This document shows positions 1 through 7,023 of a stretch of 64,000 nucleotides of DNA, piece after piece. This DNA comes from Haloferax gibbonsii ATCC 33959. GTDB taxonomy: Archaea; Halobacteriota; Halobacteria; Halobacteriales; Haloferacaceae. The stretch is from assembly GCF_000336775.1 (NCBI RefSeq), contig NZ_AOLJ01000018.1:101954-165953 (forward strand), in the 5' to 3' direction. Position 1 is the first letter of the stretch. Every line of letters starts with the position of its first letter. Position numbers and translations under genes: made by a program. Under the pieces are notes generated by a model, which was not told the DNA's origin, made no database searches, and saw only the letters and a program-made list of their open reading frames with translations.

Positions 1-1
1 C

Positions 2-934
2 CCCCGAAGCACGGTGACGTTCAAAGCCGCCGGTTTCAAACTCGACACCCAGTACAACCGAGTCCGACTCTCCAAAGGCTCGAATCTCAAAGAGTATTGG
101 TCGGACTTCATCCTCTGTGAATACAAGACAAGACCTGACGTTGACCTCTCCACTGTAGAGAGCGTTCAACAAGTTCGGGCCGTCTGGACAGGTGACGAGT
201 GGGAGCTACACTTCGTGTGCAAGGTCGAAATAGAGGTTGCTGAAGCCCCCGGTGAGAAGACCGTGGGTGTTGACCTCGGCATCAACAACTTCGCCGCACT
301 CGCCTACGAAGACGGCCACAGCGAACTGTATCCACTGAACTGCTTAAAGCAGGACGACTACTACTTCAGCAAACGACTCGCTCGGTGTGACGATTCAGAC
401 TCCGACCAAGCGACACGGTTGAATCAGAAGAAGTCGGCTCGCCGCACCCACTACTTCCATACACTCTCCAAACACATCGTCCAGCGATGTGTGGACGAAG
501 AAGCTGGAACGATTGTGGTGGGCGACCTTTCTGGCATCCGAGAAGGTGAGGGGAACGGTGAGTCGAAGAACTGGGGTAAGCACGGCAACCTTGACCTGCA
601 CTCGTGGGCGTTTGACCGCTTCATCGACCTCGTTGAATACAAGTCCGAGATGGAGGGCATCACGGTCGAACGAGTGTCTGAGCGAGATACGTCGAAGTCG
701 TGTTCGTGCTGTGGTCGTAACCGTAAATCAAACCGTGTTGAGCGTGGGTTGTACGTGTGTGATGACTGCGGTGTGGTGGCGAACGCGGATGTAAACGGTG
801 CTGAGAACATTCGACAGAAAGTATCTCCGAGTCCTTCCGAGGATAGGAGTAACGGCTGGTTGGCACAGCCTTCGACGTTCTTGTTTGACAAGGAAACTGG
901 TGCGTTCGCACCTCAAGAACAGGTAACGTCGTAA
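2..934 (+). CDS. tnpB: TnpB RNA-guided nuclease of an IS1341-type element (5' end cut by the window)
   Basis: This is the C-terminal roughly 310 residues of a TnpB (OrfB_IS605/IS1341) protein; the frame is open to the window edge, so the true start lies outside. Visible motifs are the RuvC-I aspartate in VGVDLGINN, a RuvC-II strand reading IVVGDLSGIRE, a CSCCGRN...CDDCG zinc ribbon and the RuvC-III aspartate in NADVNGAENI. In most TnpBs the RuvC-II strand carries a Glu before DL (as in the second copy here, VEDLDAKGL); this copy has Gly, so the catalytic Glu is either displaced or lost. No TnpA is visible. The gene runs directly into a hairpin right end at about 935-992 that cuts a CNNM-type gene. 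Family assignment is certain; activity is not. Confidence 0.93.
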   Translation, partial: PRSTVTFKAAGFKLDTQYNRVRLSKGSNLKEYWSDFILCEYKTRPDVDLSTVESVQQVRAVWTGDEWELHFVCKVEIEVAEAPGEKTVGVDLGINNFAALAYEDGHSELYPLNCLKQDDYYFSKRLARCDDSDSDQATRLNQKKSARRTHYFHTLSKHIVQRCVDEEAGTIVVGDLSGIREGEGNGESKNWGKHGNLDLHSWAFDRFIDLVEYKSEMEGITVERVSERDTSKSCSCCGRNRKSNRVERGLYVCDDCGVVANADVNGAENIRQKVSPSPSEDRSNGWLAQPSTFLFDKETGAFAPQEQVTS

Positions 935-992
935 ACCACAATATCCCAACTGCGGTCGGGAATCCTCGCGCTTCAGCGCGGGGAGGATGTCA
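935..992 (+). ncRNA. TnpB element right end / omega (re) RNA scaffold 3' end
   Basis: Directly after the tnpB stop lies a short stem-loop (CGCGCTTCAGCGCGGGGAGG) ending in GGAGGATGTCAA. In IS605/IS1341 elements this position forms the 3' scaffold of the guide RNA, and the flanking DNA supplies the guide. The same terminal motif recurs at 14771 and, reversed, at 22124 and 15847, which supports the boundary. The presumptive guide starts at about 993 with CTGCGTGGGCCGAAC. The exact end (991-993) is inferred from where the interrupted gene resumes. Confidence 0.75.
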
Positions 993-1104
993 ACTGCGTG
1001 GGCCGAACTTTGACGAACGCGAACTCCGCAGCCACGAAAACGCCGTTCATGATGACGAGAAAGAACGCGAGAAGTAATCCGCCGAGAGAGAACAAATCCA
1101 CCAT
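993..1104 (-). pseudogene. CNNM/HlyC-CorC-type transporter, N-terminal fragment cut by the TnpB element
   Basis: Read leftwards from an ATG at 1104, the frame gives MVDLFSLGGLLLAFFLV, then NGVFVAAEFAFVKVR and PTQL before the coding similarity stops exactly at the TnpB right end. The first transmembrane segment followed by NGxFVAAEFAxVKVR is the signature N-terminus of the CNNM (DUF21) plus CBS-domain 'hemolysin' family of divalent-cation transporters, normally over 400 residues. The remainder would be expected on the far side of the element, left of position 1. The gene is therefore probably inactivated by the insertion; reads crossing the left edge would decide this. Confidence 0.8.
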
Positions 1105-1359
1105 ACTCAGTTACCGATGTCGTGGCACTTGTAGGACGTGGATGTGCACTCAACAGCCGGGGCTGTCACGAAGGTGGTGGCCACAGAAGTCGCCCAGGAA
1201 TGCTGTGTTCCGGCGCTGTTGGAATCCCCAGCCGCTGTTCTTTGTTGCGGCTGTGCTGAATAGAGGCGCGAATCGGTCGTCGCTCCGTCGCTCTACGTGA
1301 CCAAATTGACTCGTTCAGTACAGAGAAAACAGTTACCCAAGCAGATATCTGTCTGACAT

Positions 1360-1794
1360 ATGGTGGCCAAGCAGAAATTTGCGTATATTGTTGCGACGAT
1401 TATGGCTGCAGTATTGGGCGTCGTCGGAGCGTGGCTTCCATGGGTGCGAAAGCAGCCAGCCGGCATCACGGACGAATACATGGTGGGCTTGGATGCCGGC
1501 TTTTCTGACATCGACCTCCTTGTTACCATCCTTGTTGTGGCCGTCGTTGTGGCCGTCGTGTTGGGGCACTACCGGAACTGGCGACCGGATGGCATTCTCA
1601 TCGGTGCTGGCGGACTGATACTCATTGTGTTCGGTAGTGTGTTCCAGAGCTACTCTGCAGTAGAGCGATATGTAGTCGAACCGGGGCTGTATCTCTTGAT
1701 TGTCAGTGGTTTTCTGTTCATCCTGATCGGAGTCGTTGCAGTACTGAGTCGGCGTATGACGTTCCCACCTCAGTATCGCGACGAGGCAGTCTAG
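1360..1794 (+). CDS. four-helix membrane protein of unknown function
   Basis: A 144-residue protein with four predicted membrane spans: an N-terminal span ending in GVVGAWLPWV, a long valine-rich span around residues 50-68, one around 82-98 and one around 108-128. The short cytoplasmic tail contains RRMTFPPQYRDEAV. It resembles small haloarchaeal membrane proteins that I cannot place in a named family. It stands alone, convergent with the iron-type binding protein gene. The ATG at 1360 follows a stretch with no competing start. Confidence 0.7.
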   Translation: MVAKQKFAYIVATIMAAVLGVVGAWLPWVRKQPAGITDEYMVGLDAGFSDIDLLVTILVVAVVVAVVLGHYRNWRPDGILIGAGGLILIVFGSVFQSYSAVERYVVEPGLYLLIVSGFLFILIGVVAVLSRRMTFPPQYRDEAV

Positions 1795-1817
1795 TACCCC
1801 GCCGTTCGACGACAGTC

Positions 1818-2996
1818 CTAGACGTTTCCGTTGATGCTGTCGGCCACGCGCTGGCGGTCGAACAGCTGTTGTGCGTCCGCAATGTCGGGATACGGGCCAC
1901 CCTCGTAGGTCGGCCACGCGCCGAACTGCTCAGGGTACAGTTGCTTGGCGATCATCTCGAGTTGGAACAGGTTCATCAGCGGACCGCCGTAGCGAACTCC
2001 AATCGGGAACACGCGGTCGTTTGCGACCGCTGAGAGGCCCTGCGCAGTCGGTTCGTCGTACAGCTCCTGTTTGGTCGCCTCCCAGTTCGGTCCGAGTCCG
2101 CCGTCGACGAGGATGACGTCCGGGTCGGCTTCGACGAGCGCTTCCATGTCGATTTGCGTCCCGCTCGGGACGTCGGCGAGCGCGTCTTCGGCGTCGAACA
2201 CACGCGTGTGAGCTCGGACCGTCCCGGGGCCGTTGAGCGGATACACCCAGATGCCGCCCCGCCACAGGAACCGTGCGACCGACGGTCGCTGGTCGGTCTC
2301 TTCGAGGCCAGCCGCAATCGTGTTCAGGAGGTCGCGGCGGATGTCTGCCAGCGCCTCGTACTGGTCCTGTGCGTGGAACACCGTCGCGACCTGCTCGAAA
2401 ATCTCCCAGAGCGTGTAGTACTGGTACTGGTCGACCCACGCTGCCGGCGGTTCGCTGTGGTTGCGGCTCAGCGAGTTCCCGAACCACGGCGCGATTGCCG
2501 TCCGAACCTCCTCGACGTCGTCGGAGTCCCACGCCTCCATCGTCGCCATGAGCGCGGGGTCTTCGAGGTGGAGGTCGCTGTCGAGTTCGTAGAGCACCTC
2601 CTTGTCGGGATTCCAGGTGTCCGCCAGCACGGACCAATCGACCGAGACGCCGGGGAGTCGCTCGAGAAGCAGGTCGTATATCTGGCCGAACCCCTCGGGG
2701 TTGTACATCCCGTTGAGCGTCTCGCCGTGGCCGAGTGCGACCACCATGTCGGCGTGGTGGAGAAGGACCGTGAACACGTTCTCCGGGGGGTCGGTGAACG
2801 ACACACGACCGGCCGGCGCGAGGGTGGCGGTGTAGCGCTCGTCGTCGGGCGTCGAAGTCGTCGTCGTGTCGGGTTGCGTCTGTGTGGTCGTCGCCTCGGA
2901 CGCCTGTCCGCTACAGCCGGCGAGTGCGGCCGTCACTGCAGCGCTCCCGTACGTCAAGTAGTCGCGCCGCGTCAGTGCATCGTGTGTGTCTGACAT
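1818..2996 (-). CDS. iron/siderophore-type ABC transporter substrate-binding lipoprotein
   Basis: A 392-residue secreted lipoprotein. The N-terminus has a twin-arginine pattern (TRRDYLTYGS) followed by the lipobox LAGC (Cys about residue 28) and a Thr/Asp-rich linker. The body matches the FepB/BtuF-type periplasmic-binding fold (PF01497): an early VFTVLLHHADMVVALGHGE segment, a long central helix and late segments such as DPDVILVDGG and NDRVFPIGVRYGG. It would capture a ferric siderophore or a similar metal complex outside the cell. No permease or ATPase gene is adjacent in this window. Two DtxR-like inverted repeats lie directly upstream of the ATG, consistent with iron-dependent repression. 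Confidence 0.85.
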   Translation of the reverse strand: MSDTHDALTRRDYLTYGSAAVTAALAGCSGQASEATTTQTQPDTTTTSTPDDERYTATLAPAGRVSFTDPPENVFTVLLHHADMVVALGHGETLNGMYNPEGFGQIYDLLLERLPGVSVDWSVLADTWNPDKEVLYELDSDLHLEDPALMATMEAWDSDDVEEVRTAIAPWFGNSLSRNHSEPPAAWVDQYQYYTLWEIFEQVATVFHAQDQYEALADIRRDLLNTIAAGLEETDQRPSVARFLWRGGIWVYPLNGPGTVRAHTRVFDAEDALADVPSGTQIDMEALVEADPDVILVDGGLGPNWEATKQELYDEPTAQGLSAVANDRVFPIGVRYGGPLMNLFQLEMIAKQLYPEQFGAWPTYEGGPYPDIADAQQLFDRQRVADSINGNV

Positions 2997-3000
2997 GCAT

Positions 3001-3016
3001 TTTAGGCCTGCCTAAA
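3001..3016. promoter_or_regulatory. DtxR-type iron box (perfect inverted repeat)
   Basis: TTTAGGCCTGCCTAAA has 7-bp perfect arms around a 2-bp centre, 5 bp upstream of the start codon of the binding-protein gene. The TTAGG...CCTAA layout is that of archaeal and bacterial DtxR/Idr-family operators. A repressor here would cover the transcription start of a leaderless or short-leader mRNA. Confidence 0.7.
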
Positions 3017-3036
3017 GATAGATAACAACTTCGGTT

Positions 3037-3054
3037 TTTAGGTGGGCCAAAATA
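3037..3054. promoter_or_regulatory. second, imperfect DtxR-like box
   Basis: TTTTAGGTGGGCCAAAA repeats the TTTAGG half-site of the first box with a degenerate opposite arm, about 20 bp further upstream, overlapping where a TATA/BRE for the binding-protein gene would lie. Its role as a second operator is inferred. Confidence 0.4.
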
Positions 3055-3159
3055 TTCTGTGCGTACCTGGCGTTCAGTGAGAAATGGACTAGCCACAGTA
3101 GCCGAACCGGGCAACACACCAAGACGACGAACGCTCACGGCAGAGCGCCGCGAGCGAAC

Positions 3160-4935
3160 TTAAGTCGTCGTCGTGTAGAACAACCGCTGGACGTCGACGA
3201 TGTTGAACACCCCGTTTCCGGTGACATCGAAGCGCTCGCGTTGCTCAGTGACCGCCTCGCTGTCTCGATGGGTGAACAGCGCCTGGACGTCGGAGACAGT
3301 GACGGTGCCGTCGCCGTTGACGTCTTCGTACACGCCATCACCATCGGGGTCGGTCGGCGGCGATTCGAAGTTACCGATCGGGTCAACTGTCGGTGCAGTC
3401 GGGTCGTCGCCGACGGTGAGACTGCGGTTGAGCGTCGTCTGCGTCCCCGTGTCGTCACTCGCCGATACGTCAAGTGTGTACTCGCCGGCGTCCGTGTCGA
3501 TATAGCGCGTCGTGTAGACGTACGTCGACCCGTTTTGTGTCGCCGAGAACGCATCGAGCGTGATCGTCTCCTGGGATACCGTCTCGGTGCTCGCGAGGAC
3601 GGCTTCGAGCGAGTCGAGTGACTCATTCGCTGTGACCGTGAGGACGAGATCGCCGTCGACCAGTTCGGTCGTTGCGTTGAGTGCCAGGGGCGTCGGCTCG
3701 TCGCTATCCGTGCTCACGGGATACTCGTCGTCAGCTACCCCGACGAGGTCCGGGTACGCACCCGACTCAACCTGCCACGTTTCGTCGAAGTCCAGCGCAG
3801 TCAGGTTCGCCGTGGCCGCCTCGCCCGTCATCTCGGCGGTCGAGAGCCCGACGCTCCCGTCCCCCGCTGCCGCGGAGGTTGGTTGGCCGGTAGTCTGTTC
3901 GTTCCAGTACGACCCCGTGACCGAACTGCCGTAGTAGAGGCCGCCGACGAGCCCGCCGACGGTTTCCTCGCCGGTCACGTTCGCTGTCGCGTACGAGTTC
4001 GCAACAACCCCGCTTTCGTAGTTACTCGACCCGACGAGCCCGCCGACGTAGTTCGTGCCGGACACGCGCCCGTGGGCGTGTGTCGCGGTGATGTTCCCCG
4101 AATTATACCCGACGAGCCCGCCGGTCGCGACGCTGGTGTCGTCGGTCGTCCCGACGACGGTCGCGTTCACCGCCGCGCGTTCGATCGTCCCGGGGTTCTG
4201 TGCGGCGATACCACCGGCGTACGGCCCACCGGTGATGGTCCCGGTCACGACGACGTCGCTGATGGTTCCCTCGTTTTCGCCAACGAGGCCACCTGCGCTC
4301 CCGGGGCTCTCAACCGTGGCGGCCGCGCGTGCGTGTTCGACTGTCCCGCCGTCGGTGGACGCTACCACGCCGGCGACGGTCCCGGTTCCGGTCACCGACC
4401 CGGAGACAGTCACCTCGCGGACGAGGGTGTTCGTTGCCGACCCGACGAGGGCAGCAGTGGTGAAGTCACCAGTAATGGAGACGTCGGTCAGTCGGAGGTT
4501 CGTTATCGAACTCTCCGAGGCGTAGCCGACGAGTGCGACACCACTCGTCGACGGCCGGTCAATCGTCAGCCCCTCAATCGTGTGATTCGCCCCGTCAATC
4601 GTGCCCGTGAACGGCGTCCCGAACGTTCCGATGGGTTCGAAGCCAGAGCCGTTGTTCCACGTCGCCGTCTCGGTCGCATCGATGTCCGAGTCAAGTACGT
4701 AGTGGGCATCGAGGTCGTCGCGTATCGCGGCGAGCCCAGAGGTGTTGGTGATGACGTACGGGTTCACTTCGGTCCCGTTTCCGCTCTGTATTGCGAGCGT
4801 CCCTGTCGATTCGAGGCGTGGTTGTTTCGTGGGCTGTTCTTCGTGGTCGACTGTCGTCGCGCCTGCAATCGGTGCGGTGGCCATGAGGCCGCACAGCAGG
4901 AGTATACTCGCGATATGTGTGAATTTGTGTCCCAT
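3160..4935 (-). CDS. secreted GLUG-repeat protein with C-terminal dockerin
   Basis: About 591 residues when started at the internal ATG (4935), which directly precedes a Sec-type signal (MGHKFTHIASILLLCGLMA...APIAGA); the longer open frame to 4995 adds residues ahead of the signal and is less likely. Residues about 90-330 hold a series of GLUG motifs (AGGLVGEN, TGGLVGYN, VGGLVGS) forming a beta-helix-like repeat. A beta-sandwich-like region follows. The C-terminus is a type I dockerin pair: DVNGDGTVTVSDVQALF and DVTGNGVFNIVDVQRLFY, each with Asp/Asn calcium ligands. The dockerin implies attachment to a cohesin partner, or calcium-dependent folding, at the cell surface. No cohesin is visible nearby. 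Confidence 0.88.
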   Translation of the reverse strand: MGHKFTHIASILLLCGLMATAPIAGATTVDHEEQPTKQPRLESTGTLAIQSGNGTEVNPYVITNTSGLAAIRDDLDAHYVLDSDIDATETATWNNGSGFEPIGTFGTPFTGTIDGANHTIEGLTIDRPSTSGVALVGYASESSITNLRLTDVSITGDFTTAALVGSATNTLVREVTVSGSVTGTGTVAGVVASTDGGTVEHARAAATVESPGSAGGLVGENEGTISDVVVTGTITGGPYAGGIAAQNPGTIERAAVNATVVGTTDDTSVATGGLVGYNSGNITATHAHGRVSGTNYVGGLVGSSNYESGVVANSYATANVTGEETVGGLVGGLYYGSSVTGSYWNEQTTGQPTSAAAGDGSVGLSTAEMTGEAATANLTALDFDETWQVESGAYPDLVGVADDEYPVSTDSDEPTPLALNATTELVDGDLVLTVTANESLDSLEAVLASTETVSQETITLDAFSATQNGSTYVYTTRYIDTDAGEYTLDVSASDDTGTQTTLNRSLTVGDDPTAPTVDPIGNFESPPTDPDGDGVYEDVNGDGTVTVSDVQALFTHRDSEAVTEQRERFDVTGNGVFNIVDVQRLFYTTTT

Positions 4936-5150
4936 GTATCGATGTCGCGTCGCGTCTGTTGGTCCCGTGTTCGACAACTCCCTTCGTCGCGGCATCGCGA
5001 GCGTTAGTGCTCGCTGTGAACCGGCTGCCCCGACATAGCCGGTTGTTGATAGGTTTCATATTTGTAAAGTTATGGGACACCACAGGGGTTGCGGGGTGTG
5101 GCAGCTGTGGGGAGTGAACATCTATCCCGCCTTCCTGCGATTGCTCTCGT

Positions 5151-5318
5151 ATGAGTACGGACGACGACGGGATGGATTCGGCGGCGATAGGCACCTGGAT
5201 TGCGATTGGGACCGGATTCGGCGTCGCTCTTGGTTTGGCACTCGATAATCTTGCATTGGGCATCGCAATCGGCGTGGCGCTCGGGGCCGGTCTGGGGGCT
5301 GGGTTGTCGTCGCGGTAG
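5151..5318 (+). CDS. small glycine-zipper membrane protein
   Basis: A 55-residue ORF (MSTDDDGMDSAAIGTW...) consisting of a short acidic head followed by two Gly/Ala-rich hydrophobic segments (GTGFGVALGLAL and GIAIGVALGAGLGAGL) that would form a hairpin of membrane helices. This composition is typical of small conserved haloarchaeal membrane peptides. It lies between the dockerin protein gene (divergent) and the TFS gene (convergent). Function unknown. Confidence 0.6.
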   Translation: MSTDDDGMDSAAIGTWIAIGTGFGVALGLALDNLALGIAIGVALGAGLGAGLSSR

Positions 5319-5358
5319 GGGGGTTCCGGTCGGTGGGTTCAGGGACTCGTGGCGCTGC

Positions 5359-5676
5359 TCAAGACTCGCGCCACTTGCGGCCGCACTCGACGCAGGTGAA
5401 CAGCCGAACCTCGTAGGAGCCACCCGGTTTCGGCATCATCTCGTAGTTGGCTCGGTCGCTGTCGCAGTCGTCCGCCGGACACGGTTCCTGCATCGTCTCG
5501 GTGGAGCCGTGGGTCGCGTCGGCCACGGCGGGTGCGCCGTCGTCTCGCTGTCCATCTTGAATCGCCATCGCCGCTTCCGCGTTCGCGTCCCGCGGCTCTT
5601 CGTGCGCACAGGAGCGACACACCCACGTGTCACCCTCTGTGTGCATTATCGACCCGCATTCGGAACAGAATTGCAT
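5359..5676 (-). CDS. tfs: transcription factor S paralogue (TFIIS/RPB12-type) without the acidic hairpin
   Basis: A 105-residue protein with an N-terminal zinc ribbon (FCSECGSIM...VCRSC), an acidic linker and a C-terminal zinc ribbon (CPADDC...FTCVECGRKWRES). This is the two-ribbon layout of archaeal TFS, which enters the RNA polymerase funnel to stimulate cleavage of backtracked RNA. In active TFS the C-terminal hairpin carries an invariant Asp-Glu pair; aligned here, the hairpin reads MMPKPGGSYEVRLF, with Gly-Ser in place of Asp-Glu. It may therefore modulate or inhibit polymerase rather than stimulate cleavage, as described for Sulfolobus TFS4. I believe similar haloarchaeal paralogues exist, so this may be a lineage feature. 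Confidence 0.85.
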   Translation of the reverse strand: MQFCSECGSIMHTEGDTWVCRSCAHEEPRDANAEAAMAIQDGQRDDGAPAVADATHGSTETMQEPCPADDCDSDRANYEMMPKPGGSYEVRLFTCVECGRKWRES

Positions 5677-5870
5677 TTACCGGAGGAACACACGGGTCGC
5701 AGATATATGTATTAATTTCCGATTCGTCGTCCAGGTGCCTCCTCGTGCTGACAGTACGGCCGACTCTCGTTACCCGGCTCTTCGGGCAGGTCGTCGCGTT
5801 ACTGGGAGGTTTCACTCTCGAGAACAACAACGGTACCGGAGCAGTCGAATATGTGCTCCGAAGTTAGGAA

Positions 5871-5908
5871 TCAAACTATAATAGTTTGAGCTATAATAGT
5901 TCAAACTC
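5871..5908. repeat. AT-rich tandem palindromes at the left edge of the origin
   Basis: TCAAACTATAATAGTTTGA (arms of 8 bp around one centre base) is followed at once by GCTATAATAGTTCAAACTC, a second near-copy of the same half-sites. The block is much more AT-rich than its surroundings. It could be a duplex-unwinding element or an operator; no gene start lies close to it. Confidence 0.5.
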
Positions 5909-6186
5909 TAACTCTACGGGTCAATCACGAAGGCAGAACCCCACGACGGGAGGACTCTTCGCACACCGTGTTCGATTTGAATTCACCGCTCGAATCTCGG
6001 TTTGATCGGCGTCTGAGCCGATATTGCGTAGTCGACGCTTCCGGACAGATTTCATTTCGACGATGGTGTGGGGTGACGATCTAGTCGGTCGTTCGACTTC
6101 TACAGTCCACGAGTCGATGTGGTGAACAGCTTGAGTCAACAGTCGGTCGTAGACTCGGTACCGCGCTCGATTGTGGTCACGGGGGG

Positions 6187-6207
6187 ACACCGTTTTGCAA
6201 GTGTTTT
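6187..6207 (+). repeat. origin recognition box 1 (forward, with G-run)
   Basis: ACACCGTTTTGCAAGTGTTTT preceded by GGGGGG. About 45 bp of the DNA to its left also resembles the DNA left of box 4 (GACTCGGTACCG / GACCCGTTGCCG, CTCGATTGTGG / CTCAATTGTAG), so the two boxes look like duplicated units. Confidence 0.8.
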
Positions 6208-6370
6208 GAGAGCACAGAGGGACAGAGTAGGTTCACGAACGGGGGTGACCGAAGTCCTGAGTGCTCCACACCAGACCAATCTGTGGTGTTTTTCTGACCC
6301 GTTGAGTGGTTCTCAACTGAATCACACAGTTGCGTTGTCAGCGTCAGTAGTCCTGTTGACCAGGACAGAC

Positions 6371-6390
6371 ACACCGTTTTGCAAGTGTTT
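6371..6390 (+). repeat. origin recognition box 2 (forward)
   Basis: ACACCGTTTTGCAAGTGTTT, an exact match to the core, without a 5' G-run. Confidence 0.8.
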
Positions 6391-6572
6391 GACTGAGACA
6401 GACGAGGTGACGCTTCTGTAAGAACGGGTACTGTTGTTCACGGTACACAACTCGCGCGAGAGTTGCATTGGTAGTCACCCAGAAACGACCGCGACGCCGC
6501 AAGTCCCGTTACGGTATAATATTCCACCCTCCAAAGTGTTGCATGTGCTCTGGTTCTTTATCACACTCCCAC

Positions 6573-6591
6573 ACACCGTTTTGCAAGTGTT
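6573..6591 (+). repeat. origin recognition box 3 (forward)
   Basis: ACACCGTTTTGCAAGTGTT, an exact core match, about 200 bp from box 2. Confidence 0.8.
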
Positions 6592-6624
6592 GTTGATCAC
6601 GTCGTGAGATATGGGGTTCACCTA

Positions 6625-6692
6625 AGCGGTAGCGCGGAGGCTCCTTCGTCAACGAACGAGCAAAGCGAGTGAGTAGGGAGGGGAGGAAGCGC
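6625..6692. repeat. TnpB-element left-end-like hairpin inside the origin
   Basis: AGCGCGGAGGCTCCTTCGTC ... GAGTGAGTAGGGAGGGGAGG, then AAGCGC, is a diverged copy of the hairpin upstream of the complete TnpB element (48561-48622) and of 8451-8512. No transposase sequence accompanies it, so it is probably a solo end or a decayed element. A conserved small RNA is the alternative. Confidence 0.5.
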
Positions 6693-6857
6693 GTTCGTTT
6701 CGAGAGCAAACGCTTATTCCGATGCCTCGCCGACCGTGAGTGGCTTTCTGGTCGGTTCGCATTCTGTTTTCTCTAGTCCACGGAACGAGCACGGCGAGGG
6801 ATTCGAGGAGGAGTCGACCGTGGACCCGTTGCCGTACTCAATTGTAGACAGAGGGGG

Positions 6858-6877
6858 ACACCGTCTTGCAAGTGTTT
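6858..6877 (+). repeat. origin recognition box 4 (forward, one mismatch, with G-run)
   Basis: ACACCGTCTTGCAAGTGTTT (one T to C change), preceded by GGGGG; see box 1 for the shared upstream sequence. Confidence 0.75.
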
Positions 6878-6924
6878 CTTGCCGTTGTTGTCCTCGAGCG
6901 ATACGCGGGAAAGGATCGGAAAAT

Positions 6925-6943
6925 AACACTTGGAAAGTGGTGT
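6925..6943 (-). repeat. degenerate reverse origin recognition box 5
   Basis: AACACTTGGAAAGTGGTGT, three mismatches to the reversed core, about 80 bp upstream of the orc1/cdc6 start. Both ends of the box (AACACTT and GGTGT) are intact. Confidence 0.55.
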
Positions 6944-6993
6944 GTTCCACATATAAGAGAGTTACTAACACTTAGAACACTCTGATGGGTGGT

Positions 6994-7003
6994 TTTATAA
7001 ATA
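6994..7003 (+). promoter_or_regulatory. TATA box of orc1/cdc6
   Basis: TTTATAAATA is centred about 26 bp upstream of the ATG at 7024, predicting a leaderless or nearly leaderless transcript. This shows that the longer open frame from 6985 begins inside the promoter and is not the real start. Confidence 0.75.
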
Positions 7004-7023
7004 GGCCTGTCGTATTTAGCGTA

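Noticed and set aside
3883-5007. 374-codon plus-strand open frame opposite the dockerin protein
   Set aside because: Antisense shadow of the GLUG repeats; composition is Arg/Val/Gly-biased with no recognisable fold.
6985-7023. N-terminal extension of Orc1/Cdc6 (MGGFINRPVVFSV)
   Set aside because: It contains the TATA box (6994-7003); the ATG at 7024 lies about 25 bp downstream of it and starts the conserved sequence.
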